Positions 36,392 to 47,490 of a stretch of DNA of 64,000 nucleotides are shown here, in pieces. The position numbers were made by a program, and so were the translations under genes. Numbering within the stretch: the first letter of the stretch is position 1; the number at the start of each line of letters is the position of its first letter. Below the pieces are notes generated by a model. The model ran no database searches and had not been told where the DNA came from. It worked only from the letters and a program-made list of their open reading frames with translations. Source of the DNA: Xylogone sp. PMI_703 (taxonomy: Eukaryota > Ascomycota > Leotiomycetes). The stretch covers positions 372,001-436,000 of the forward strand of contig JAJTUQ010000005.1 in the NCBI GenBank assembly GCA_021399445.1, read 5' to 3'.

Positions 36392-37429
36392 CTACTGTTT
36401 GTGTGCGTACGGCTGTGATGCATTCTTTGAAATTCGCAGAATGCTGTCCAACTCTTCTACTGGAGTTCTGCCCATGCCACATTCAGTCGCTACGCCAAAA
36501 TCTCTATCACCTAAGATTTTCTCTGCGGCCTTAATTCGGCGAAGAGTTCCATCTTCGCCATTCGCGTGAACTAGACCTAGGAAAAGGCGCGCACTTGTCC
36601 TGAGATTCTTTAGCGGCGTAAAGTACGCAATATCATCTCGGGACTTAGGCACCGGCATGTGAAACCAGTTTACCGGACGCTCGAGTGCTTCAGTGATACC
36701 GTTTGCTAGGTCAACAAGCAGGCCAAGGTCCTCAGGTTCAGTGAAATGCTTGTGTGCGAAATCTCCATAGCACAGATGGAAGCCTAGTGGAATATCCTTG
36801 GGTATTCGTTTGGATAATCTGGCGAGACGATCTAAGATGCCTTGCTTGACAGGGGAGAAATGAACCTTGAAGAAGTCGGGCTCAAAGAAGATCTCTGTGA
36901 TTCGACCGCGCTCGTACTCGAGTGTTGCAATCTCAAAACAAACATCCCATTGAATTGCTAGATCTCTTGCTGGGATATTGCTGATGATGGAATCTAGAGC
37001 CTCAACCATACGCTGCTCATATAATGGCTCTAGATGACTATGAAATTCCCGCCGAGTGTGGCCTTGAACGCAATTCAATGGCGGCGGCAGACAAATTTGT
37101 AGTCGGACTTCCTCAGGAATTTTCCCCTTACCTCTCAGATTGATAAAGGTCTCATATGACTTGAGAGCAGCGGTGTCATAGTTCGAAGGCCCAATATCAG
37201 ATAGTGAAAATTTGCGGTGAGCTACTGCGTCGGTGCCACCGAGAAAGTATTTGATGGAATCTTTAGGAAAGGCTCCTAACTGCCAGCCAATGTAGTTCCC
37301 TCGTTCTTTGGGCTCGCCATCTGGGATAGAGAATAAACGGCCAGGAAGAGCAGTGGTAACTTTCTCGAAGACTTCTACTTCCGTGGGGAGCGGGATGCTG
37401 CCAACGAGGTGCACACCGGTAACCGGCAT
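36392..37429 (-). CDS. UROD/MetE-like TIM-barrel protein
   Basis: Single-exon gene of 345 aa resembling the C-terminal barrel of cobalamin-independent methionine synthase and related uncharacterised fungal proteins. Seen motifs: the start MPVTGVHLVGSIPLP (MetE-type HxVGS opening), DGEPKERGNYIGWQ, the central IQWDVCFEIATLE, FHLCYGDFAH and the C-terminal FGVATECGMGR, which corresponds to the MetE W/A-T-D/E-C-G-M/L-x-R segment. MetE uses His, Cys, Glu and Cys to bind zinc; this protein has candidate Glu (DVCFE) and Cys (ECGMG) but I cannot assign all ligands. It could be a small methyltransferase or a non-enzymatic homologue. It is oriented opposite to the oxidase remnant and in the same direction as the MetAP gene. 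Confidence 0.8.
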   Translation of the reverse strand: MPVTGVHLVGSIPLPTEVEVFEKVTTALPGRLFSIPDGEPKERGNYIGWQLGAFPKDSIKYFLGGTDAVAHRKFSLSDIGPSNYDTAALKSYETFINLRGKGKIPEEVRLQICLPPPLNCVQGHTRREFHSHLEPLYEQRMVEALDSIISNIPARDLAIQWDVCFEIATLEYERGRITEIFFEPDFFKVHFSPVKQGILDRLARLSKRIPKDIPLGFHLCYGDFAHKHFTEPEDLGLLVDLANGITEALERPVNWFHMPVPKSRDDIAYFTPLKNLRTSARLFLGLVHANGEDGTLRRIKAAEKILGDRDFGVATECGMGRTPVEELDSILRISKNASQPYAHKQ

Positions 37430-38108
37430 GGCGGATGTGCGTATGGCGATTTTCGGTAGTTATGACTGCCTAGTGCGGTGGTGGGGTTTGAGTTATTTTG
37501 GGTATTAAATTGAGAGGATAGAATCTGGATATCACGAGTTTTCTATGGTGAATTCATCAACTGGTCCGGCATTGAAAAATTATTATAGGATATCTTCGTC
37601 ATCGCAAATGTAAATGAGGGCCATAGTAAGGGTCCTCCTTATAAATGTCCCCCATTTATGTAAAGGCTAGAATGGCACACCAAGATCAACATAGTAATGT
37701 GGAGATTGAATAGGAAGAATCAGGTAGATGCGATGGTATATACTACCACGTGACTGCATTTTACGTACAGTAGAAGTATCTTACGGCCGTAAGAGGCTGC
37801 AATGGATGCGTCTCTTTATTTAGTGCGTGCAACTGTTCGTTGTTGGTTCGGCATCCCATTCAACTCCTGGTTTGGTCCAAGAGTAACAAGCTTTTGCTTT
37901 TCCAGTGTATCTGCTGCATCATATTACTGGGAAGCAGCCACTCATTCATAGAAAGACTTTCCTAGGTGGTAGACATTTGCTCGAAATTTGTGAGCTTCAA
38001 AAAAATATAATCTACTCCGTAGCGGAATTTCACTTGACCTACACAGGTACTAGATATAGGAATGAACTCCGCAGCTGCTGCCATGCACACAGCCATGCTC
38101 GCCAGTAC
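37430..38108. other. Intergenic region
   Basis: 680 bp between two minus-strand genes, presumably containing the promoter of the MetE/UROD-like gene. No gene was recognised. Confidence 0.4.
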
Positions 38109-39520
38109 CTATGTATCAGGTGTGTCTCTAACCTTCCCTATCAAGCTTGCAGCCTTCGGCATCGGTACTGGGCCTCCGGGAGAATTCTCGTTCGCTGCAG
38201 TCAAGACCTCGACACCTGTTTCTGTCACAAGTAATGTGTGTTCTATAAATATGGTTAGCATTAGATCATAGATGCAAAAAGTTTTTTCTCCGCACCAAAC
38301 TGAGCAGTTCGCTTGCCATCCACAGTTGCGTTTGTCCAGTTATCCGGCCAATAAACCTCGCGGGGTTCCCCTAACGTAAGTATAGGCTCAATTGTGAAAG
38401 TCATCCCTGGCTTGCATACTCCGACTGCCTTATTTTTAGCATAATGAGGTATCCACGGCGGGGGGTGGAAATTAGTATTGATGCCATGACCACCCCAGGT
38501 CTTAACGACGCTGCAATTTCTGGATCTGGCATGCTTCTCAATGACTTTACCGAACTCTCGAATGGGCGTGCCAGGCTTCACAAGCTGAATTGCCATATCC
38601 AAGCATTCCCGCGTCGTCTCAACTACTCTGACCGAGTCTGGGTCCGCTTTGGCTCGATCGCCCACATAATACGTTTGATTTAGATCAGCATGATAACCTT
38701 CGTGAAATATTGAAATATCAAGATTGATGATATCTCCATCCAGAAGGATTCGCTGGTCAGGTATTCCGTGACACACAACTTCGTTCGGCGAGGTGCACAG
38801 TGACTTGGGGAAATGATTATAGTTCAACGGAGAAGGATATGACTGTTAAAGTTAGTTACCAAATCTGTATGATCATGCAGGGATCACGTTTACTTTCCGT
38901 TCTATACAAGCCATATGACAGATCTCGTCAAGGTAATCCGTAGTAATACCCGGCCTCAGCTCTGCAGCGACAATGTCTAGTACTTCTCGAGCCAGTTTAC
39001 AAACCTTGCGCATGGCTTCTTGTCCTTGAATATCTAGAAGGTCAATTTTGGACCTACTTAGAGACCGTTCGCTCTTCGATATGCCAGTCGCAGCATAGTC
39101 AGGCTGTGGTATCGACTTAGGGATGGTGCGCATCGGGGAAAGTGGATAGACAGGTCGGACAGAGCCGGTGAAGGGATATGTTGGGAAAGGATTATGAAAT
39201 CTGGTTACTGATTCAGGGTTAGAGATAGCATATGAAGAAAAGGTGTTGTGGAGATACCATTTTGTGTCTTGTTTTGCGCCGTTTTGTGGAGGGCTTTATG
39301 TTCATTCTACGAGCACCACCAGATGAGTCAATGCAAAACTAAGGGAGGAAGAGATAGGAAAACTAACCCAGTTCCTCTTGAAACAACCTTGAGAGCAGAA
39401 ATATTTATCTTTCAAGCCTAGCTTTAGACATGTTGGACACTGTAAATCTCCCGCATCATTTTCACAGTCTGCTCCCAAGCACTTCCTCTTAGATAGTCCT
39501 TCCGATGGAGTGTCGGCCAT
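38109..39520 (-). CDS. Methionine aminopeptidase type 1, divergent paralogue
   Basis: Removes initiator Met from nascent proteins. Exons: 39520-39368, 39306-39258, 39207-38888, 38842-38296 and 38242-38109 (1203 nt, 400 aa). The N-terminus has the Cys/His zinc-finger of eukaryotic MetAP1 (CLGADCENDAGDLQCPTC...YFCSQGC, residues about 14-45). The catalytic domain keeps all five metal ligands: D216, D227, H293, E326 and E357, the last created by the final splice (AQFEHTLLV). Other normally conserved positions have drifted: the TYCGHGI segment reads TWGGHGI, the following FHCPPN reads FHPPPW, and EPMINIG reads EPILTLG. The gene therefore looks like a functional but specialised second copy. In fungi, extra MetAPs can act as resistance genes against fumagillin-type inhibitors; that role here is speculation. 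Confidence 0.88.
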
Positions 39521-40561
39521 TGTGGCAAGGCTCGTTTCCTGGGGTCGGATCCAGCGGTAATCCCAAGAACCGGTCAGTCGCGAGGATAAAAGTGCGAAGA
39601 TATGTGGTGAATAGGTCTTGTGTCAGTGAGCTCTGGAGTGCTTTTTAAGCTGGTGTGGCTTGAGCCGACATCTCCCGTTGGACCGTGAAAATAGTGAGGC
39701 GCAGGCCAGCATGGGTGTGGCGCAGTCAGGAATCCCATATAATGCTGGTTCAGTATTTGTGTGTACTAACCCGAGGCTGAGTTGTTAAGGAAATAGCAGG
39801 CTTGAGGAAGTTTAATGAGTAATGACACCGCAATCGGTGGTTAACCGCCCAAAACTCACGTACTTAGACCTCACATGTGGCGCTAAGAATTTCTGTAACA
39901 TTTTGTACATACATGTGGAGGCTATGTTCCGGCCCATAAACCAGTCTGACCGGTTTTGCCACCATACCGGTCCATTACCTGACCAGCCGGCGGGCAAATA
40001 TACCATTGTATATAGTCGCTATTCACTGGTTATAACATGTAAATTGTATTAAGTTGTAATTATACATTCTAAAGTCAATTATTTATAATTCATAAAGAAT
40101 AACTTCACGCTTCTGAAGGATAATCAAAGAGCATAATGTATAAGCGACAGTTTTTGAGCCTCCTGCGTATAGTCAAAAGTCTGTGAGTGAATAGTGAAAG
40201 ACTATAGTGAAATGGCTGGGAAGTTTACAAGCATGTCAATAAATTGAATAGAAATCAATGATAACTTCGTTCAAAACTCCATATTTCAGAGAGTTTTACT
40301 CGAATTGTTACCCTTTTTTTAGAGGCTCATATGGAGCATTGCGTGGCTGGTTCGCTAGCACACCGGTCAGAAAGCTGATAGAACAGATTAGCCTATATGC
40401 TAAAGTATATTTTGTTGAACGTTCGACATAATATGACGCATGAATCTTATAGCTTCTTTATTTAAACGAGAACTTGATCATCTGATGGCGCGTTATTCTA
40501 AGTGTCGATATTCTGCTTACAGGTTTTAATAACTTTGGCTACGCCGTCTATACCAATAAAA
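39521..40561. other. Divergent intergenic region
   Basis: About 1 kb between the diverging MetAP1-like and PNKP-like genes. The part from 40.0 kb on is AT-rich. Both promoters must lie here; no specific element was recognised. Confidence 0.4.
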
Positions 40562-42081
40562 ATGGATTACCCAATTACGTGGAATCTTATCCTCAGCGAA
40601 GGGAGTTTGTTAGTTGGCAACTATCTGAAGCGGGAAAGGATGACGGTACAACGACTTAACCAAACAGAGAAAATTAAAGTTGCAGCTGTTGACCTAGTGA
40701 ATCAATATGTTCCAGAAAGAGCGACCTTGAGGCTATTTTACTAACATATTTCACTAGAATAAAACACTTATTCTCTCTAAATCCGGAGTTCTCCACGGGG
40801 TCGACGAGTATGATTGGAAATGGTGGCATGAAAATGTTCCTATCAGATTACGAGCCCTTCACAATGAAGGATACACCGTCATAGTTACATCGAATCAAGG
40901 CCGCCTAATTAATTTTAATGGAGAGGAATCTTCTGAAGCCATAAAATTCAAACGAAAAATGGTATTGGTGGCGAGAGAATTAGGAATCCCACTCACCTTA
41001 TTTATAGCTGGCTCGAATGATATCTATCGTAAACCAAGGCCTGGAATCTGGTCAGTGATACCCAGCCAAACTGGGAACGTAGGTCGAGCCATAGACACAG
41101 AAAAATCGTTTGTTATAGGTGACGCGGCTGGCAGAGCAAAAGATCATTCGGACTCTGATATACATTGGAGTATGAATCTTGGCATTGGCTTCTTTACTCC
41201 GGAAGCTTTCTTTCTGGGTCAATCTCCGGAGCAACTGGGCCATAAGTTTGATCCATATTGGTATCTGAGCAAAGGTACAAACGTAGATATCGAAAGTAAG
41301 TAGAATAGCAATTACATGAAGACTTTTGGTATTAACAAGATCATTCTAGCCAAATTTCCTTTTACCACCCCTGAATCTGGGGAGCAGTCAGTTGTTGTTC
41401 TTAGTGGCCTCCCTGGAGCGGGGAAGACAACATATTATCGTCGCTTTTTGCGATATCGTGGTTACGAGCGTATCAACGAGGGAGCTCATGGACCCCAAGA
41501 TAGCTGCCTCACTGCTGCTAATAACTTTTTGAAACAAGGAAAATCTGTATGCTGTATTACATATTACTCCAGGAAGTCATTAATGCTGACGAAAACATAG
41601 GTTGTGATTGGTATGTTACTCCTATCATTATTTGGAGTAATTCTTATAATAGGATAGATGACTTGAACATCGATCCCAGCTCGAGGCAGCCATGGATATC
41701 ATTAGCTATAAAGCACGGGATTCCGGCGCATGCCTTGCATTTCACTGCCCCTGTTGACTTATGTCTTCACAATGATTCCGTAAGAGCGTTTGGCGGACCA
41801 CTGGTACGTGACCCGGATCACCATCATTTCAGTAACGGAATATAAAAAGTGAACTCATCCAGATGAATCTCGAACAACGAGCCGTGTACCCTAGGATACC
41901 GTTCTTAAGCCTTGTTCCTAACTTCGTTCCACCACAAATTGATGAAGGGTTCAGCAGCATCTCGGATGTTAGTTTTGTAGTAAGTTTCAAGTCGCTTGCG
42001 TTGAAAGAATATAATCTCACTCGAACACAGTGGAATGGTACAGACGAAGAATTAATGATCTGGAGAAAGCACTGGCTATAG
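40562..42081 (+). CDS. Bifunctional polynucleotide kinase / 3'-phosphatase-like (PNKP)
   Basis: DNA-end-processing enzyme family: a HAD 3'-phosphatase followed by a P-loop 5'-kinase. Exons: 40562-40696, 40758-41295, 41350-41546, 41601-41610, 41658-41803 and 41863-42081 (1245 nt, 414 aa). The phosphatase part has EGSLLVGNY, TSNQGRL, the RKPRPGIW Lys and GDAAGR. The DxDxT nucleophile motif, however, reads D44-L-N46-K-T48, so the second (acid/base) Asp is Asn. The kinase P-loop GLPGAGKT is at 244-251. The Walker B strand VVID is encoded largely by the 10-nt exon 4. The C-terminus keeps FTAPVDLCLHND. The basic nuclear-targeting N-terminus of usual fungal PNKPs is missing. It may be a second, kinase-only copy. 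Confidence 0.8.
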
Positions 42082-42942
42082 TTCGCACTTGGCCGTGAGC
42101 GAGTTGTCAGAATGCTAGTGACTATCTAACCTAGCAAAGCAGGATCTATGTTATGAAATAGTTATACGACAAAATTGTTGCCTTGGCACCTCTTCCGTTG
42201 TCTATCCTAACCAGTATTATGCCTTCAGAACCCTATTCATGGGATTCCATCGGCGGACAACTTTATAGCATCGAACTAAAGCTAGCCTGTAGAGAATGTG
42301 ATAGGTTTTGCGGACCTCACATTACCAATACACACAACATTACTGCGTAGAGAGTAAGCTGGAATGCATGTAAATTCGTCTTTGTTCTGATACTCTGAAT
42401 GCCGCCACATGCAAATAGATCAGTAAAACAACTCGTTTTCTTGAACACCAAAGCATATCGGAGAATAAACTATTATAAGTTGTTTTAATGTATGATTATG
42501 TATTTTTTTACGTTTTAGCTTATATTAGAAATCAAAGAAAAGTTTAACAAGAATAAATCATATAAGAACTTATAAGTAAAGGTTTTATTAATTAAAGGTA
42601 ATAAGTATTATTTTTTATAAGTAATTATATTATTATATATAAAATTAATTATAATGTAAACTCTTTAGGTAATTTAAATGGTTTTAACCTTACGTTTTCA
42701 TATTATTACTTATTTGAAAATAATCTAATAAATAATAATTAAAGTAAAATTAAAATACACTTTAGAATAAATTTAAACATGAGTTATTTATATAATATTT
42801 TACATAAAATTATTTTAAATTATTTAATTTTACTCTTTTATTCGTATACATATAACAATTTAAGTTTACATCCAGGGAAACATAATTGTCGAACTGTATT
42901 ATACTGAGATAGTTAATTACACTATCATCGAAAACCGTTTGC
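42082..42942. other. Intergenic region with very AT-rich block
   Basis: From about 42480 to 42890 the sequence is almost only A and T (TATTA, TTTAAA and AATTA runs), unlike its flanks. It could be a RIP-mutated relic or simply low-complexity spacer; no ancestral element can be read. Confidence 0.6.
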
Positions 42943-44100
42943 TCATGGAGTCTCTCCATTCAAATACCGATATAACCGACTTATATTAATGCTCCCTACA
43001 ATGGGGGGTTGCGCAGTTCCACCCACCCAATACTTATCCGAAATGTTTGGATCGAGCATTGCGGTTTGATTCAAAAAATCATTCGGTCCAGCCACGGCTG
43101 GCGGGACAGGAAACATTTTGGATAAGTAATGCTGATTCAGTAAATGTCCTGTCGCTCCTCTGGATACAAACACTTTGCCATAGAACCGCGTATCTGTTTG
43201 TCCAGCTGAAGATAGTGCGCCCCATGAGCATACCAGATCGTATTCGTTGCAGTAATGTTCGATGTGTGAGATGACATGGGCGTTTGGTGCTGCACCGCTG
43301 AGTGGATTATTGAAGTGTAATGCTGCATTACCAAAGGTGTAAACTTCCAACTTTTGCAACTGAAGACTCGACAGGTCGGTGTACAGGTTATCGAGGATGT
43401 GAGAGGCGAGGATGCCACCTTGGCTGTGAGCAATGAGGACTATTCGGTTCACATTTCCATCCTGAAGGTAATCTTTCAGGATTGTATAGGCCTGGCGAGT
43501 TTCACTGGTTCGAAAGCTGAAGGATCGCTGGAGAATACATTCGATGATGTCGCCTAGGAAACCATAGGTACGATTGTTAATACCAAGGATGGGGCGGCCG
43601 AATGTTGTGGACAGTAGCTTAAGATTTTGGTGGAGGATGTTCTTATTAGTCGCTATCCCATTGATATAAATCCATCGTTCTTTGCCAATCGGCTGCCCAG
43701 TGACGTTCGCAGGAAGGTCCCGTGGATAGACTTGCAGCGGAGGACCATGAAGGATCCACCAGAACAGAAACGAATGTATCCAGGTAAGAAAGCCGACAAC
43801 GATGACAACGATGACTAGCGCTGCCAAGAGGATAAGGATGAACGGGGCCTGAATTAAGCTCCAGAGACTAAACCATATGAGTGCAAATACTGTCCAATTG
43901 AAGAGATAGAGCTCGTCCACTTGGCGTGTTGTAAAGAAAGGGCATAGTATGATGAAGAAGAGTGGTATTTTCAAGAATAGAGTCCCTACATCTCTTAGAA
44001 GCAATTGGTATGGTCCACCTCTGTCAGGCCCTAAATTTGGCTGGAAAAAATTATATGTTGTACTTCCCGTGGGGTCATAGCAGCTCCTCCACCAGTTCAT
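42943..44100 (-). CDS. Membrane-anchored alpha/beta hydrolase (lipase-like)
   Basis: Single-exon gene of 385 aa. After a short polar N-terminus there are two or three hydrophobic segments (about residues 40-120, e.g. IPLFFIILCPFF and ILILLAALVIVVIVVGFL), then a soluble alpha/beta-hydrolase domain. The nucleophile elbow AHSQGG (about residue 226) gives the catalytic Ser. YINGIATNKN near 148 resembles the oxyanion strand of DUF676/lipase-like fungal proteins. A candidate acid and His (for example in the GHLLNQHYL segment near 325) follow in order. Substrate is unknown; a lipid ester is a guess from membrane anchoring. Confidence 0.75.
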   Translation of the reverse strand: MNWWRSCYDPTGSTTYNFFQPNLGPDRGGPYQLLLRDVGTLFLKIPLFFIILCPFFTTRQVDELYLFNWTVFALIWFSLWSLIQAPFILILLAALVIVVIVVGFLTWIHSFLFWWILHGPPLQVYPRDLPANVTGQPIGKERWIYINGIATNKNILHQNLKLLSTTFGRPILGINNRTYGFLGDIIECILQRSFSFRTSETRQAYTILKDYLQDGNVNRIVLIAHSQGGILASHILDNLYTDLSSLQLQKLEVYTFGNAALHFNNPLSGAAPNAHVISHIEHYCNEYDLVCSWGALSSAGQTDTRFYGKVFVSRGATGHLLNQHYLSKMFPVPPAVAGPNDFLNQTAMLDPNISDKYWVGGTAQPPIVGSINISRLYRYLNGETP

Positions 44101-44762
44101 GCTGACTTTATGTTCAAGGGGTGGCTATAGGGTGGAGAGATCACCTGTGAATCGGACAACATTAAGCATACACAGAAAATGTCCATTTATTATGAGTTAC
44201 GGGCAAGAGATTCAGCTTTTATAGACATTCCAGAGAGCATGTGTTCCGACCTCCAATGAACAAGCAGGAAAAAAGTGGTAGCTAAGGTAGTTTACAGCAC
44301 TAATGACCAGGATTTCCCTGATAATAAGACAAAATGTATCCTAGACAAACTAAGAATGGTTGAAGCCAAGCGACTTTGAGAAAAAGCCGTTTCGTCATAC
44401 TTGACTTGATGTTACTGTTACACACTCAAAATAAGAGCGAGCTCGTGTACACTGTCTATGCATAGCCGCATCCCTCTGTATCGATAAGGGTGCAATAGCA
44501 TTGTCGAGATGCTTTCGACCCTGCCAGTGGAACAGACGGGTCAGATGTCTTGGGGCATCGTCTTTATCTCAGATTACCCTTTTATAATCGACCACCCCCG
44601 AAAATGCTCTCAGCCGCCCTATCGCTGATCTCTCAGTTGATGACCGATGTTATTTCCCAGCATCAGGATATTGTGGCTTACTTCGCTTTCTGCAGTGCTC
44701 GGTGCTGGAAAGCCCTAGACCTGCACGTTTCGGTAATGCAGGTCTGAGACTTCATTTTTAGG
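44101..44762. other. Intergenic region
   Basis: 660 bp between the hydrolase gene start and the left end of the Tc1 element. No gene was recognised. Confidence 0.4.
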
Positions 44763-44790
44763 TACAGTGGGTGGACATAAGTCTACGCGA
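44763..44790. repeat. Left terminal inverted repeat of the Tc1 element
   Basis: Begins TACAGTGGGTGGACATAAGT and continues CTACGCGA. It pairs with 46121-46148. Confidence 0.85.
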
Positions 44791-44943
44791 TTTCTAAAAA
44801 TAGCATTTTCCCCAACTCAACACCTCCCTTTCAGACCGCCATATCTCACCCAGTTACAATTCAATTGAAAAATGGATAATTGTAATGGATTCTACACACA
44901 CTAAAGTCTATATCATAATTATTTGAGCTGAAAATCTCTTGAT

Positions 44944-46062
44944 CTAATACTTGGTATACCACCCGTTAGCCTCAATGACCGCATCTACCCTGTGTTGCAT
45001 AGTATCTATTAGATGATTCAGCATATTAACATCCAGAGCCTCCCATGCCTCAATTGCGGCTTGAATCAACAGTTCTTTGGTATCCTCGTTATCCTTGAGC
45101 GTTTCAAGCTCAGGGTACATCTCAATAATTTTTGCCTTGAGCACCTTCCAGAGGTTCTCGATAGGGTTCAGGTCAGGAGAGTAGGGTGGCCAATCGGCCA
45201 CGTTTATAGCCATCTCAGCAAGCCAATCCCTAATTATATGGGCTGTATGGACAGGCGAGTTATCGTGCATGAATATAGAATTGCCGTCAAGTATTGTAGG
45301 CAAGTGCTCTTCAAGCACTTCAAGATACCGTCGAGAGGTCACCCCTCCACGCTTCGATTCAGGGTCTCCCTTCATAACTACCAGATCAGTACGGCAATTG
45401 AAGCCAAACGCAGCCCAGAACATAACCATTAGACCTCTTGTAGGCCTGCCTTGAACAGCCCATAGTTGTAAAGCTTGGCCTGTTCGATTGGTTGAGCAAT
45501 TGTTGTTTGAAAGTAGTATGTTATACTAACCTCGCTTCCTAAAAACAAAGTCCCACTTGCCTCCTTTTCCACGCTCAATTGAACACTCGTCAGACCAGAT
45601 CCAACGTCTCCAATAGGCCAATCCTATATTATCGTTATTGATGCCCTATTCTAGCCTTTTAGCAGCTAGAGTATGGTTCAAGAGTATACGTTTTGTGTAT
45701 CTCCATTTCTGTATATCGGATTTCTTCAAAAATCGGTATACAGTCTTCTTGTTGACCTTACCTCCTAGCATACGTGTTAATTGAGCTGCAGTTATCTTGG
45801 GCTCTGCTCGTATAGTTCTGAAGATTAATCTCTGGTCATAGATATTTAATAAGGAGGGTGCACCACTGCGTGACTTAGAGATACAGGAGACCTGGTTTTC
45901 AGCGTTGGCAAGCACAGAACGCACTGTTGAGTGACTATAGCCCTGGCTATATGAAATCTTTGATACTTTAACTCCAGATTGCCTTGCCCCCACTATTTTG
46001 TTTCTGGAGCCTGGGGAGAGCTCTGCTAGAGGTGGTTTAGGGGTTCCTGGTGGGCGTGCCAT
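44944..46062 (-). pseudogene. Tc1-type DD34E transposase with in-frame stop
   Basis: Starts at 46062 (MARPPGTPK). It has an N-terminal helix-turn-helix (AGARQSGVKVSKIS-type) and a Tc1-like second HTH. The catalytic residues are D in WIWSDECS, D in IFMHDNSPVH and E in DLNPIEN, with 34 residues between the last two. TAG at 45648-45646 lies in the KRLE-W position where a Trp is usual; the frame continues in phase through YWRRWIWSDEC. An intron at 45530-45480 (GTTAGT...ACAG) joins VFRKRG to QALQLWAVQG. Apart from the nonsense codon the reading frame is complete to WYTKY at 44944. Confidence 0.85.
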
Positions 46063-46120
46063 TAAGTTGAAAAAGGGGGGTGGGTGCGGAAGGTGGGAAA
46101 AATTTGCAAAAAGTGGGTTT

Positions 46121-46148
46121 TCGCGTAGACTTGTGTCCACATACTGTA
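46121..46148. repeat. Right terminal inverted repeat of the Tc1 element
   Basis: On the minus strand begins TACAGTATGTGGACACAAGT and continues CTACGCGA. It matches the left end except at three positions. Confidence 0.85.
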
Positions 46149-46187
46149 CCATCGTGATACGTTAAATAGTATAAGCAGCCTGGCATT

Positions 46188-46450
46188 AACATACATTAGT
46201 TGGAAAGAAGCAGAAGGGCTAGAGGCGCAAGTGATAAGAACGAGAAAGAGAGTGTTAGGACAAGACCATCCAGGCACATTGACTAGCATGGCTAACCTAA
46301 CGTTTACTTGGAACTACCAGGATCGCAATTATGAAGCCTTGAGTTTAATGAAAGACCTACCTTTTATTACAGCAACTTCGACTGGGTGAAAAGCATCCCG
46401 ATATAGTTTCCTCACGAGAGGTTGTAAAGGTCTATACTAACGAAATTTTG
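46188..46450 (+). pseudogene. Kinesin-light-chain-type TPR relic
   Basis: Immediately right of the Tc1 element the plus strand reads WKEAEGLEAQVIRTRKRVLG, then QDHPGTLTSMANLTFTW, and after a frame change QQLRLGEKHPDIVSSREVV. These are the 42-residue repeats that end fungal NB-ARC/TPR receptors. No NTPase part is present here. The 5' part must be lost or displaced, possibly in connection with the transposon. It shows that a second TPR receptor once stood in this island. Confidence 0.7.
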
Positions 46451-47490
46451 CACCAATGCAACGATTTCCGCCTCGTTGCCTTTGAAGTCGGTATATGCGC
46501 CAGAAAAAATGACAACGAATAGTAGCACAAGAATACCTCAAGGAACTGTCATGATGCACCAGCGAGATGCAGACGCCGTAGGAGGAGTGTGTGGAGGTGA
46601 GACTTGACGGGTGTCGCTTTCACTTGGTTTAAATATAATGGGGCGGGATTTGAGGCACTCCTCTCCTTTGGGCTCGACTTGATACGTTTGCACCATAAAA
46701 CCGTTAGTTAATGGCCGAAGTTGAGGGTGCCGCACTTACCTGCATGGCCGGTATGAAGAGTCAGGTCATGAAGCTCAGCATCATTAGCAATCTGGTATCC
46801 GCAGAGCAGCTAGGATGCTCCGGACAGCCTTCTGAAGCAGGTCTAACCTGTGTATTGAAATGGATGGATGAGTAGTGTTGTGATTGGCTGAGGAGGCCTC
46901 CAAATGCTATGCTCGCTGCGCTGGAGTCTGCCACATATATCTGCCCCATGGCTTTTTCACCCACCATAGTGCAAGGTATACCAAAAAGAAGCTGTGTCAA
47001 TTTCTATAGATAAAACTTTTCGATATTTTGGAAGCTAACACACGTTGGGTATCTCATCATATTCAAATTACAAGTTTATACGAGATTACCGTTAAGATAT
47101 GTCCCCGAATAATTATAACCCTGTAAGATATTATGTCAAGGTAAAATATTTTATAATGATTTCTTTTTCCATTGCGCACTGGATACTTAGAATTCAATAT
47201 ACTGCAGCCCTGTGGGGATACGAAGGCGCCACCACTGATGCATATAATATGCGCTCAGCCCGCTCACTACTGCATCACTGCTGCATCTCTCGCTGCTCCA
47301 CTACTTGACCGCCACGAAAGTTAGAGGGGACACAACAACAGAATTTTTTGAATAGCCTAATCTCTTATTTTTATTATTGGCTAAAAGTTCATTTCAGATT
47401 CTTCAAACCTTATCTTATGGTTCCGAGTGGTCTATCATCGATACTTGAAATTTTGGAGTATTTTGCTACACGACATTCATAAGCATAGGG
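46451..47490. other. Intergenic region
   Basis: 1 kb without a supportable gene. Confidence 0.45.

Larger units (their letters stand above)
44763..46148 (-). mobile_element. Tc1/mariner-type DNA transposon (inactivated)
   Basis: A 1.39-kb element bounded by inverted repeats. The left end reads TACAGTGGGTGGACATAAGT and the right end, reverse-complemented, TACAGTATGTGGACACAAGT. Both continue CTACGCGA. The outermost TA at each side (44763-44764 and 46147-46148) fits the TA target duplication of this superfamily. Transposase is inside on the minus strand. The two ends differ at three of the first 20 positions, so the copy is not recent. Confidence 0.9.

Noticed and set aside
46761..47000. 79-codon minus-strand open frame beginning MTQLLFGIPC
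   Set aside because: No homology recognised, no partner exon, and located in transposon-damaged DNA.
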